A stretch of DNA of 48,089 nt. Origin: Chloroflexota bacterium (GTDB taxonomy: Bacteria; Chloroflexota; Anaerolineae; Aggregatilineales; Phototrophicaceae). Below, piece after piece: positions 9,309 through 17,890 of the stretch; position 1 is the stretch's first letter; each line of letters starts with the position of its first letter. The stretch lies in contig VXLV01000078.1 in NCBI GenBank assembly GCA_009841405.1, positions 1 to 48,089 on the forward strand, in the 5' to 3' direction. The notes beneath the pieces were generated by a model that had not been told where the DNA came from, did no database searches, and was given only the letters and a program-made list of their open reading frames with translations. A program made the position numbers and the translations under genes.

Positions 9309-10580
9309 ATGAAGTCGACGCTCTCGCCGGGCGCACAAGCGTGGCGCGTGCCGGGTTTGAACCGGCAAGTCCTGCTCTTTCTCTGCCACAGCCTGCTCTT
9401 CCACATCGCATTGCTGGGCGTCGCCGATATCCTGCTGAACTTCTACTTGGTCAGCATCGGCTACGACACGGGGACCATCAGCTTGCTGCAGTCCTTGCCG
9501 CGGCTGAGTGGGTTTCTGATTGGCTTGCCCATCGGTCTGGTTGCCAACCGCATCGGCAACCGCCGCTTGATCGTGCTGTCGACAGTCGGCCTTGCGCTTA
9601 GCGTGGCGGCAACCGCTCTGACGCAGAGCTTGCTTGTCATTGCGCTGAGCCGCTTCTTTTGGGGCGCCTGCTTCGGCGCCAATCAAGTCGTCAAGTCGCC
9701 TTTCATGGTCACGCTGACCCCCAGCGGCGAGCACACGGCGCAGTTCTCCTGGCATAACCTCGTGAGCATGTTTTCAGTCGCGGCCGGCAGCGCCCTGGGC
9801 GGCGCGCTGCCCCTCGTCATGAGCGGCGCGCTGTCCATCGCGGCGGCAGGCGGGCTGCGGCCGGAAGAGATGCCCTTGGCATATCGCGCGTCGATTCTCT
9901 GCGCCGCGCTAGTGCTGTTCCTGAGCGCCCTGCCGGTGCTACTGCTGAAGCGGCGGCCGGTCGGCGCGCAGAGGAAGCGCGCGATCCCGGGCTTCGGGCG
10001 GTCAGTCCCCTGGCGGCGCGTGCTGCGCCTGGCCTTCCCGCTCTTTGTATTTGGCATTTCCGGCGGATGGACCTTCCCTTTCTTCAATCTGATTTTTCGC
10101 GACCTCTTTGACCTCAGCGACAGCGTCATCGGCGGCGTCATCGGCCTGGGCTGGCTTTTTATGGGTTTGCTGCCGCTGCTGAATCCATTCTGGGAGGCGC
10201 GGCTGGGGCGGGCCGGCGCGCTGACCGCGCTGATGACCGTCAGCGCCGTCGCGTTCGTCGGCTTCGGTTTGGCGCAGGCGCTGTGGCTCGCTGTTATCTT
10301 TTACATAATGGCCATTGGCATACGCAATACCATGCAGCCGCTCTTTCAACCGCTGCTGATGGCGTCGCTGGAGGCCGAGCATCACAATATCGCCAGCAGC
10401 GTGGGTTTGGCGTTTTGGAATATGGGCTGGTTCGCCTCGGCGCTGAGTTTCGGCTGGCTGCACGCGGCGGTCGGCATACGCGCCATCATGTTGCTGGCGG
10501 CCGCTTTCGTCGTGCTGAACGGCCTCGCAATTCGTCTCACGGCCCTGCGCCAGACTACGGCAACTTCGGGCGCCGATTGA
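9309..10580 (+). CDS. MFS transporter
   Basis: The 423-residue protein has about twelve hydrophobic segments in two halves separated by a basic loop (KRRPVGAQRKR, about residues 215-225), the standard Major Facilitator layout. Between helices 2 and 3, the motif GLVANRIGNRR is close to the family signature GxxxDRxGRR. A GGAG element six bases before the ATG supports the start. Substrate and direction of transport cannot be inferred. It stands alone on the plus strand between two minus-strand blocks. Confidence 0.9.
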   Translation: MKSTLSPGAQAWRVPGLNRQVLLFLCHSLLFHIALLGVADILLNFYLVSIGYDTGTISLLQSLPRLSGFLIGLPIGLVANRIGNRRLIVLSTVGLALSVAATALTQSLLVIALSRFFWGACFGANQVVKSPFMVTLTPSGEHTAQFSWHNLVSMFSVAAGSALGGALPLVMSGALSIAAAGGLRPEEMPLAYRASILCAALVLFLSALPVLLLKRRPVGAQRKRAIPGFGRSVPWRRVLRLAFPLFVFGISGGWTFPFFNLIFRDLFDLSDSVIGGVIGLGWLFMGLLPLLNPFWEARLGRAGALTALMTVSAVAFVGFGLAQALWLAVIFYIMAIGIRNTMQPLFQPLLMASLEAEHHNIASSVGLAFWNMGWFASALSFGWLHAAVGIRAIMLLAAAFVVLNGLAIRLTALRQTTATSGAD

Positions 10581-10697
10581 GATTTCAGGCGCTTGACGCT
10601 TAATCTACCCTGTCGGAAGCGACTCTCACTGGCTACGCGACCCAAGACCGGTCGCGACAGCCAGAACGTATGCGTGGAATCTCCTGCTGCGACTGCC

Positions 10698-12158
10698 TCA
10701 GTATGCGCCGCTGCGCAGAAAAACGCGCGGGATTGTGAGCATTAGGATCTCGATATCCATAGAGATTGACCAATTGTCGATGTAATACATATCCATCTCA
10801 CACATTTCGTCGAAGGGCACGTTGCTGCGCCCGCGCACCTGCCACCAGCCGGTGATGCCGGGCGTAATCTGCAAGCGTCGGGTATGCCGCGGTTCGTATA
10901 GCGTCACCTCGCGCGGCGTCGGCGGGCGTGGGCCCACCAGGCTCATTTCGCCCCTGACCACATTGATGAGGTTGGGCAATTCGTCCAGACTGGTCCGCCG
11001 CAAGAACCTGCCAACGCCAGTGATGCGCGGGTCGTCGATGAATTTGGGATGGCGCGGATCTTCGTCCGATTGGCGCAGCATTTCCGCTTCCAGCTCTTCC
11101 GCGCCTTCCACCATGCTGCGAAACTTGACCATGCGGAATTGTCGGCCGTCCTTGCCGACGCGCACCTGCTGGAACAGCACCGGGCCGCCCCCTTCGAACT
11201 TCAGCGCCAGCGCCACCAGCAGGCTGACAGGCGCCCACAGTGGCAAAGTCGCTATCACCAGCGCTAGGTCCAAACCGCGCTTGATGAGTTGATTGGCACG
11301 GCTGAATGACCGATGCGCGCCGATGCCCAGCATCGGGATGCCATCGAGGTTTTCGACTTGCACCTGGCGGATATTCAGCTGCATGATCTCCGGCACAATC
11401 CGCAAGTCGGTATTGGTCGCGCGGCATTCCTCGGTCAATTCCTGGATGCGATCATAATGCTTCCAGCGGAAGGTGATGATGACCGTGTCCACCTTATGCG
11501 CTTCAATAGCTTCCGCCAACTGCGCCGTACTGCCCATGGCTTCGACGCGCCCCATGCCCGCCGCGTTCTTCTCTTCATCGTCATCGAGGAAGCCGACTGG
11601 CCGGTAGCCAAATTCCGGGCGCGACAACATGATGCCCAGCAGCGAGCGCCCGATATCGCCCATGCCGATGATGAGCACGCGGCGAATGCCGATGCCGTGA
11701 TGCCGCAGATATGCCAGCGCCCAACGCCGTATCAGGCGGGCGGCCGAACCGACGATTACCGTCAGCCCCGCCACGTAAATCAGCATCAGGCGGCTGGTCG
11801 CCAGGGGCTGCAAGATGAAAAACATCGCCAGCACGATCACTATTGAGACCGCCACGCTGCTGGCGATCAGGTATACCTCTTCCAGCCAGGCCCGGCCAAC
11901 GATATTGCGGTAGAGGCCGTTGCGCTGGTAATTCATCCAGACCAAAAGCGCGTAAACGGCGGCAAAGGGAATATAGGGGTCAAAAGCGCGTTGTATGGGA
12001 TCCAGAATCGGGCGGATGATCTGCAGCTCGTATCGCAAGACATAGGCCAGCCCGAAGGCAAAGAAGGCGAGCGCGGCGTCGATTAGCGGCAAGAGCCAGC
12101 GCGGCTCAATGGTGGGGCGTTCTGAAAGCGGTAGGTTAGCGCTCATGGCGCCTGCCAA
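10698..12158 (-). CDS. Polyprenyl-phosphate sugar-1-phosphate transferase (exopolysaccharide initiation)
   Basis: The 486-residue protein has the domain order of the WbaP/WcaJ-type family. About four to five N-terminal membrane helices (residues 20-150) are followed by a Rossmann-like domain with IIGMGDIGRSLLG. One further membrane segment near residues 295-320 precedes the catalytic bacterial sugar transferase domain. Catalytic-domain landmarks are KRGLDLAL, MVKFRSM, RRTSLDELPNLINV, GEMSLVGPRPPTPRE and the C-terminal DIEILMLT. Members attach a sugar phosphate to undecaprenyl phosphate to start polysaccharide assembly at the inner membrane. It follows the GT4 gene at 12194-13366 by 35 bases on the same strand. 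ATG at 12146 is an alternative start. Confidence 0.94.
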   Translation of the reverse strand: MAGAMSANLPLSERPTIEPRWLLPLIDAALAFFAFGLAYVLRYELQIIRPILDPIQRAFDPYIPFAAVYALLVWMNYQRNGLYRNIVGRAWLEEVYLIASSVAVSIVIVLAMFFILQPLATSRLMLIYVAGLTVIVGSAARLIRRWALAYLRHHGIGIRRVLIIGMGDIGRSLLGIMLSRPEFGYRPVGFLDDDEEKNAAGMGRVEAMGSTAQLAEAIEAHKVDTVIITFRWKHYDRIQELTEECRATNTDLRIVPEIMQLNIRQVQVENLDGIPMLGIGAHRSFSRANQLIKRGLDLALVIATLPLWAPVSLLVALALKFEGGGPVLFQQVRVGKDGRQFRMVKFRSMVEGAEELEAEMLRQSDEDPRHPKFIDDPRITGVGRFLRRTSLDELPNLINVVRGEMSLVGPRPPTPREVTLYEPRHTRRLQITPGITGWWQVRGRSNVPFDEMCEMDMYYIDNWSISMDIEILMLTIPRVFLRSGAY

Positions 12159-12193
12159 AGTCTAGTGTCTGCGCCAGGCGCCGAAGACACGCT

Positions 12194-13366
12194 CTACGTG
12201 GATTCAACCCCGGCCGCCTTTTCACTCTTTCTCTGCGGAAGATGGCCGTCGGCCAGGGCGCGGCGATAACTGCCGACGGTGAGCTCGGCGGTACGCTCCC
12301 AGCTAAACCGCTGCGCCCGTTCAAGGCCCGCCGCCCCCGCGGCTTCACGCCAGTTTTCGTCCCGCTTGACGCGCTTGAGCGCGGCTGCCCAGGCGTCGAT
12401 GTCGCTGGCTGGCAGATGCTTCCCCACCGTTCCGGCGACTTCAACCAGCGCGGCCGCGTCCGATGTCACAACCGGGGCCGCGCATGCCATCGCTTCCAGC
12501 ACGGGCAAACCGAAGCCTTCAAAGACCGATGGATAAAGGAACGCGTCGGCGCAATTGTACCAGAACGGCAAGTCCGCCGCAGGGATGAATCCGATATGCT
12601 TCACGCTGTCGCCCAGACCCAGTTGGCTGATCTCGGCCAGGATCGCTTGGCCCCGCCAGCCAAGCCCGCCGCCCAAAATCAGTGGCAGCCGTTCCGCCTT
12701 CGACAGACGCCGATAAGCCCTCAGCAAAGTAGAGAGATTCTTGCGCGGTTCAAGCGTGCCAAGGTAGAGCCAGAAACGCTCGGGCAGTCGCTGTTCTAGG
12801 CGAAAGCGCGCCGAGTCCGCCGCCGACAGCGGCCGAAAGACTTGCCTGTCATAACCCAGCGGCGTTACGTCAATTTTGTCCGCCGGCACGCCCAGCCAGG
12901 CGACGAGGTCGTCGGCCGTGCTTTGGCTGATCGCCAGTACGCGCCGCGCCCGCGCGCAGGTCAGTGCGGTCATCTGGCGCAGATAGCGCCGGCGAGCCGG
13001 CCGCAACCGCTCAGGATAGCGCATAAAGCTCAAATCGTAGACCGTGACCACCATCGGGGCCAGGAGTACAATCGGCGCGACGAAGGCCAGGGCATGATAG
13101 AGATCGTATTGCCGCAGCTTCAAGGGCTGCAGCGCCTGCTCCCAGACTATGCGGCGCAGCGGCGACTGCGTATCCAGGACGGCGCGTGACGTCTTGACGC
13201 GCTCAAATCGCGCCGTGTTGGCTGCGCCGACAAGCGCCTCGAAATGCCAGCCATCGGGCGCCTGCGCGGGGAGGAAACGGAGGAGATTGGCGATGTACCC
13301 AGCGATGCCCGCCGATCGATAACTGGCTCGCTGCGAAAGAAGATGCGCGTTGAGGCCGATTTTCAT
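12194..13366 (-). CDS. GT4 family glycosyltransferase
   Basis: The 390-residue protein has the two-Rossmann-domain layout of GT-B enzymes. The N-terminal half begins MKIGLNAHLL; the C-terminal half contains YLGTLEPRKN, where the nucleotide-sugar phosphates bind, and EGFGLPVLEA, the conserved E-x7-E motif that contacts the donor sugar. Enzymes of this family use nucleotide sugars with retention of configuration. It sits immediately upstream of the polyprenyl sugar transferase, so it probably adds a sugar to the same exopolysaccharide precursor. Donor and acceptor are unknown. Confidence 0.93.
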   Translation of the reverse strand: MKIGLNAHLLSQRASYRSAGIAGYIANLLRFLPAQAPDGWHFEALVGAANTARFERVKTSRAVLDTQSPLRRIVWEQALQPLKLRQYDLYHALAFVAPIVLLAPMVVTVYDLSFMRYPERLRPARRRYLRQMTALTCARARRVLAISQSTADDLVAWLGVPADKIDVTPLGYDRQVFRPLSAADSARFRLEQRLPERFWLYLGTLEPRKNLSTLLRAYRRLSKAERLPLILGGGLGWRGQAILAEISQLGLGDSVKHIGFIPAADLPFWYNCADAFLYPSVFEGFGLPVLEAMACAAPVVTSDAAALVEVAGTVGKHLPASDIDAWAAALKRVKRDENWREAAGAAGLERAQRFSWERTAELTVGSYRRALADGHLPQRKSEKAAGVEST

Positions 13367-13526
13367 AAGGCTCAGTATAGCATAGTTACGCTACGATCTG
13401 AGACGCGCGCGAAGCCCGCCGAAAACTCAGCTTGTTCCCTTTGAACATTGCGTTGTGAAGAATTCGGCTGCAAAACAAACGCATCGCCGGCTACAATGGC
13501 GCTGACCGCAGGCGCCCAAAATAAGT

Positions 13527-14333
13527 ATGACGCAAGAAATCTGCATCGCTGCCTTTTACAAATTCGCGCATTTTCCCGATTATCGGGCCTGGCGCGAACC
13601 GCTATTGCTGATTTGCCGCGCCGCTGGCGTACGCGGGACAATCCTGCTGGCGGAAGAAGGCGTCAACGCCACCATTGCCGGCGAACGCGCCGGTATCGAC
13701 CGCGTACTCAACTTCCTGCGGAGTGATCCCCGCTTCTGCGATTTGATGATCAAGGAGTCTTTCCACAGCGCCATTCCTTTCCAGCGACTGAAAGTGCGCC
13801 AGAAGCGCGAGATCGTCGCGCTGAAAGCGGGGAGCGTCAATCCGCTGGCGCAAGTGGGCCGGTATGTCGACCCGGAACACTGGAACAACTTGATCAAACA
13901 AGACGACGTCGTGCTCGTCGACGCCCGCAACAAATACGAAGTGGCATTGGGCAGCTTCAGCGGGGCGCTCAATCCGCAAACGGATTCCTTCCACGAGTTG
14001 CCGCGCTATCTTGACAAAACACTGACGCCGGAGCGGCACAAGCGAATCGCCATGTTTTGCACCGGCGGCATCCGTTGCGAAAAGGCCACCGCCTATTTGT
14101 TGCAGCGGGGCTTCGAGCAGGTCTTTCACCTGCGCGGCGGCATCCTGCATTACCTGGAAAGTGTGGCGCCGGCGGATTCCTTGTGGCAGGGCGAGTGCTT
14201 TGTCTTTGACGAGCGCGTTTCGCTTGGCCACGATTTGGCAAAGGGCCGAATCACAATCTGTGACGACTGCAAAGCGGTCGCTTCGCGCCTAGATGAAGCC
14301 TGTCCAAGTTGCGGATCGGCGAGCTTGTTGTGA
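13527..14333 (+). CDS. trhO: tRNA uridine(34) hydroxylase / rhodanese-like TrhO (YceA family)
   Basis: The 268-residue protein has the TrhO architecture. The N-terminal ferredoxin-like domain carries ILLAEEGVNATIAG. A rhodanese domain follows, with DARNKYEVALGSFSGA and the active-site loop CTGGIRCEK. The C-terminal tail has two Cys pairs (CDDC and CPSC) that could bind zinc. The family performs oxygen-dependent 5-hydroxylation of U34 in tRNA. It is somewhat shorter at the C-terminus than the well-studied enterobacterial members. No clear ribosome site precedes the ATG at 13527, so the start is plausible rather than proven. Confidence 0.93.
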   Translation: MTQEICIAAFYKFAHFPDYRAWREPLLLICRAAGVRGTILLAEEGVNATIAGERAGIDRVLNFLRSDPRFCDLMIKESFHSAIPFQRLKVRQKREIVALKAGSVNPLAQVGRYVDPEHWNNLIKQDDVVLVDARNKYEVALGSFSGALNPQTDSFHELPRYLDKTLTPERHKRIAMFCTGGIRCEKATAYLLQRGFEQVFHLRGGILHYLESVAPADSLWQGECFVFDERVSLGHDLAKGRITICDDCKAVASRLDEACPSCGSASLL

Positions 14334-14894
14334 ATCTAGCCGCGGCGCAAAGGTCCGTCGCGGCGAATTCGCCTTGTATTCGCTGACGCCGCTCAAAAAA
14401 CAAAGCATCTTGTCCCCCTGTCTGCTATGTTGGCGCCATCACGATGTCGTTGGCCGGTCGAGTTGCGCTATCTGCAACGATGATTGCTTTGTGCGATGAA
14501 CTGCTTGCTATGGACGCCTTCGACTTCAATCGGCGGGACAAGATGCCTGTCTACCTTGTTTTTAGCAGAAAACAACGGAGTTGTAAAGCAATGCCCTGTA
14601 TGAATTGTCCAACCAAATTGGATCCTCATTCTTTGGTGTGTATTGCAACTTGCTTGCGTGTTGCGCAACATTTGGCGCGAAACTGTCCAGCCTCAGTCGG
14701 CCGCGACCTAGGCTGGGCAGACGGCCATGTGGCTGAAAGCCAGGATGCTGACAGAATGTTGAGGATTCTGGGACGCTCGCTTTAACCCGTGCTGAGCAAA
14801 CCTGGCCGAACAGACGTAGGAATATCGTATCTCTACATCGGAGATTCGCCGTCGTATAATGAGACGCATAGTGAACGGTTGAGGTCGGGTCAGG
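14334..14894. other. 561-base intergenic region with no convincing gene
   Basis: Frames here lack recognisable motifs and show mixed composition typical of non-coding sequence. No tRNA-like cloverleaf or terminator was seen. The only supported element is the promoter candidate at 14832-14860 that would serve the phosphoesterase gene. Confidence 0.6.
14832..14860 (+). promoter_or_regulatory. Candidate sigma-70 type promoter for the 14895 gene
   Basis: TCTACA (14832-14837), a 17-base spacer and a perfect TATAAT (14855-14860). The predicted transcript would start near 14867, giving a leader of about 28 bases with GAGG at 14881-14884, ten bases before the ATG. Confidence 0.55.
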
Positions 14895-15482
14895 ATGAAA
14901 ATTGGAATCATCTCCGACGTACATGCCGATTATGGCGCGCTTGAGGACGTACTCGATCGATTTGACAGACATCACCAGGTGGATCAGGTCTTGTGCGCCG
15001 GAGACTTGGTCGGGCGCGGGCCCGACCCGGATCGCGTAATCGATCTGATTCGCGCGCACGGCATACCGGTGGCGCGCGGCAACCACGACGAGTGGGTGAA
15101 CGGCCTGCGGCAGGATAACCTGCGCTATCTGCAAAGTCTGCCGCTCGATTGGCAGGGAGAGTTGGCCGGCCGCGCGATCTACATGTGCCACGGCAAGCCC
15201 GGCAATAATATGTGGGGCATGTATAAGGATCACCTCTCGGCTACCTACTTGAAGATGGTGCTGCGCTCGCTCAAAGCCGATGTCTTGATCACCGGTCATA
15301 CGCACTTGCCGCTGCATATCAAGACGCCGTACGGCTGTCTGGTTAATCCCGGCTCGCTCTATACCTTCAAATGCGCGCGCGCCTCGTCCCGAACTTATGG
15401 CGTGCTCTCACTCTATGATTTGAGCTTCCGCGTTTTTGACGCCAATGGCGCCGGCGGCGACCCGCCCATTGAGATCCTATAG
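14895..15482 (+). CDS. YfcE/MJ0936-type metallophosphoesterase
   Basis: This 195-residue single-domain calcineurin-like phosphoesterase has all five metal-binding blocks in order: D-x-H in ISDVHAD, GD in CAGDLVGRGP, GNHDE, the isolated His in MCHGKPG, and GHTHLPL. Small members of this type hydrolyse phosphodiesters or phosphomonoesters with two divalent metals. It is followed after 41 bases by a GT4 gene on the same strand and probably shares its promoter, but no functional link is evident. Confidence 0.92.
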   Translation: MKIGIISDVHADYGALEDVLDRFDRHHQVDQVLCAGDLVGRGPDPDRVIDLIRAHGIPVARGNHDEWVNGLRQDNLRYLQSLPLDWQGELAGRAIYMCHGKPGNNMWGMYKDHLSATYLKMVLRSLKADVLITGHTHLPLHIKTPYGCLVNPGSLYTFKCARASSRTYGVLSLYDLSFRVFDANGAGGDPPIEIL

Positions 15483-15523
15483 TCGGCGCTACCGCAAACG
15501 GGCTGCGGGCCGAACGGCAATTT

Positions 15524-16645
15524 ATGCGCGTCTTGATGCTCTCAAAAGCCTGCATCGTCGGCATTTATCAGCCCAAGCTGGAGGCAATCGCCCGGCGCGG
15601 CGTCGATCTCACCGTGCTGGTTCCGCCCGAATGGCGCGACGAACGCGGCGTCCAAAGGCTGGAGCGCAGCTACACAGCCGGTTACAGGCTGCGCCCGATC
15701 CCCATCCGCTTCAACGGCAACTTTCATCTGCACCATTACCCCACGCTTGCGCGCGAGATCGCCGACTTTCAACCGCAAATCGTTCATATTGACGAGGAGG
15801 CTTATAACCTGGCGACATGGCAGGCGCTGCGGCTGGCGCGCCGCGCCGGCGCCAGGAGCCTGTTCTTCACCTGGCAGAATATCGTCCGGCGCTATCCGCC
15901 GCCCTTTAGTTGGGGGGAGCGCTGGGTGCTGCGCCGCGCCGATTACGCCATCGCCGGCGCCGCCGGCGCTGCTGACGTCTTGCGCGCGAAAGGCTATCGC
16001 GGACGACTTGCGGTCATTCCCCAATTCGGCACATCGGAGACGCTCTTTACGCCTCGGGACAGCAAGCCGCAGCGCCAGTTCACGATCGGCTACATTGGCC
16101 GCGTCGTGCCGGAAAAAGGCATAGACGTCTTGCTGCGGGCGGCAGCGCGAATGGACGGCGACTGGCGGATGAGAGTGGTCGGCGGCGGTTCCGCGCGCGT
16201 TGAGACGCGGGCGCTGGCGCAAGCGCTCATAGTGGACGACCGCGTGGACTTCGTCGGCCAGCTGCCATCGGCGGAATTGCCAGCGGAATATCACAAGATT
16301 GATGTCCTCGTCTTGCCGTCGTTGACGCGCCCAAATTGGAAAGAACAATTTGGACGCGTGCTGGTAGAGGCGATGGCGAGCGGCGTTCCGGTCATCGGCA
16401 GCGACAGCGGCGCTATTCCGGGCGTCATCGGCGCTGCCGGACGCCTTGTGCCTGAAGGCGATGTCGAGGCTTTTGCGCGCGCGCTGGCGGAACTGCGCGA
16501 TCGGCCGCGCTTGCGCAGCGAACTGAGCGAGCAGGGTCGGGCGCGTTTCCTGGCGCATTTCACGCACGAACAAGTGGCGGAGTCCACAGTCGCGGTCTAT
16601 CGTGAAATCATGGCGATCGCATCTGACGCCGCAGCCGGTGGATGA
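15524..16645 (+). CDS. GT4 family glycosyltransferase
   Basis: This 373-residue GT-B enzyme has an N-terminal acceptor domain (MRVLMLSKACIVGIYQPK) and a C-terminal donor domain. The donor domain contains IGYIGRVVPEKGIDVLL, VDFVGQLPSAELP and EQFGRVLVEAMASGVPVIG, where the E-x7-E motif lies. It is a typical glycan-assembly glycosyltransferase of unknown donor. The last 38 bases overlap the 3' end of recO on the opposite strand, a convergent tail-to-tail arrangement that could give antisense overlap of the two messages. Confidence 0.93.
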   Translation: MRVLMLSKACIVGIYQPKLEAIARRGVDLTVLVPPEWRDERGVQRLERSYTAGYRLRPIPIRFNGNFHLHHYPTLAREIADFQPQIVHIDEEAYNLATWQALRLARRAGARSLFFTWQNIVRRYPPPFSWGERWVLRRADYAIAGAAGAADVLRAKGYRGRLAVIPQFGTSETLFTPRDSKPQRQFTIGYIGRVVPEKGIDVLLRAAARMDGDWRMRVVGGGSARVETRALAQALIVDDRVDFVGQLPSAELPAEYHKIDVLVLPSLTRPNWKEQFGRVLVEAMASGVPVIGSDSGAIPGVIGAAGRLVPEGDVEAFARALAELRDRPRLRSELSEQGRARFLAHFTHEQVAESTVAVYREIMAIASDAAAGG

Positions 16646-17393
16646 AATCGACGCTCTCCAGTTTGCGCTCCAGCAGATGTGAGACGTAGCCCAGCATGAT
16701 CCGCTCCGCCCGTTGGTGTTGGTCGGCCGTGACGCGCAGGCTGCTCACGCCGGCGTAGGACTCGGCGCTGCGCTGCAGGTGTCGCAGCAGCTTCAAGGTA
16801 TCGAAGTCGATCTCGGCCAGCCGGGACGCGACCTGGGGCGCGGCCGCGCGGCTGACCACGCCGCCCTCTTCGTAGCTGAAGAATTGCGGCTCCGGCAGCA
16901 AGTCCGCGCGCGTCAAGACACATTCTTGCAGCTCGGGCCGGAAGCCCGTCAAATCCAGCAGGCGTAATTCAAAGTAGCGCGCCGCCAGCCGCGGGTCAGC
17001 GCTCTCCGCGATCCGCGACAAGGTCTGATGCAGCAGCAGAAAGACGTCGCCGCTGTCGTCGTCTTCATCGGCTGTGAAGCGATCCAGCAGCTCGGCGACA
17101 TAATTGGCGTAAGCGCCGCGGCCCAGGTCTTCGCGCAGGCCGAGATAGGCGTCGACGAGTTCGGCTTGCGTCAGAATGTCGAGGTTTCGTCCGCGGTGGA
17201 TGAGGCAGTCGCTGCGCGCAAAGAGTTCGACATGGCCGCTGATCTTGGCGCTGGGTTTGCGCGCGCCCTTGGCGATAGCGCGGAGCTTGCCCCGCAGCGG
17301 CGTGTAGAGCGTCAGCAGCCGGTCCGACTCGCCGAAGTCGCGCCGGCTGAGGATGATGGCTTGTGTGCGGAATTGGCGTTGGGCTTTGGGCAT
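16608..17393 (-). CDS. recO: DNA repair protein RecO
   Basis: The 261-residue protein begins PKAQRQFRTQAIILSRRDFGES, the usual RecO OB-fold start, followed by LLTLYTPLRGKLRAIAKGARK and HVELFARSDCL. The helical C-terminal half contains YFELRLLDLTGFRPEL. RecO binds ssDNA and RecR and loads RecA at gaps. The ATG at 17393 was chosen over the upstream one at 17444 because it matches the family start. The zinc-binding region is degenerate: where many RecO proteins have CxxC and a second CxxC, this one keeps a single Cys (QECVLTR) and reads GGVVSRAA at the second site, so a zinc ribbon is unlikely. Confidence 0.93.
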   Translation of the reverse strand: MPKAQRQFRTQAIILSRRDFGESDRLLTLYTPLRGKLRAIAKGARKPSAKISGHVELFARSDCLIHRGRNLDILTQAELVDAYLGLREDLGRGAYANYVAELLDRFTADEDDDSGDVFLLLHQTLSRIAESADPRLAARYFELRLLDLTGFRPELQECVLTRADLLPEPQFFSYEEGGVVSRAAAPQVASRLAEIDFDTLKLLRHLQRSAESYAGVSSLRVTADQHQRAERIMLGYVSHLLERKLESVDFIHRLRRQMRSP

Positions 17394-17840
17394 GGGCGCT
17401 TCGCTCGGCTCCCTCACGTTGAGTATACTTGGCGTCAGTGACAATGGGCGCGGTGTATGCGGCGGATTGTCGCAAGGGTATGGCAGCGTTCCGAGCTTTT
17501 TTGGCGGAGATGAAGCGCATTGTGGCGGAATCCGCGGTCTAGACGGCAGAATGGGCGGATTTGTGTCAGTTTCGCTAGAAACGAATAATGTTTTTTCGCC
17601 ACATAGACTGGCTCGTTAGCGATAATCGGACGGCAGGCGTGAGCGCGGATCGCTGGTCGTTCGGACGTTGGCAGAGGACAGCGTAGCACAAAGTAGCGCT
17701 CAGTCGGGCGATTTATGTTCGCGCGTTCCAAGGGATTGCGGCCCATGCGCATCAGGACAGGCCGAAGTCGCGGCGGCTGAGGGTATTAGCTTGAGCGCTG
17801 CGCTCGCCAGGCGGCAAGGCGCCGCATTCATTGCCCCCGC
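17394..17840. other. Intergenic region between recO and the toxin-antitoxin fusion, no gene seen
   Basis: The short frames here have no recognisable motifs. A TATACT-like element on the minus strand near 17423-17428 could belong to a recO promoter, but no good -35 element is spaced correctly. I see no RNA gene or repeat family member. Confidence 0.5.
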
Positions 17841-17845
17841 GATTA

Positions 17846-17854
17846 TGGTATACT
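17846..17854 (+). promoter_or_regulatory. Extended -10 promoter candidate for the MntA-HepT fusion
   Basis: TGG directly followed by TATACT forms an extended -10 element. No well-spaced -35 is present, which extended -10 promoters tolerate. The leader to the chosen ATG at 17891 would be about 30 bases and includes GAGGG at 17875-17879. Confidence 0.5.
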
Positions 17855-17890
17855 GTTTGACCGCGCGCTAGCATGAGGGCAGGCAATGCG

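Noticed and set aside
14562..15317. 251-residue minus-strand frame across the 14334-14894 gap
   Set aside because: It continues antisense through the phosphoesterase gene and has no recognisable domain or ribosome site.
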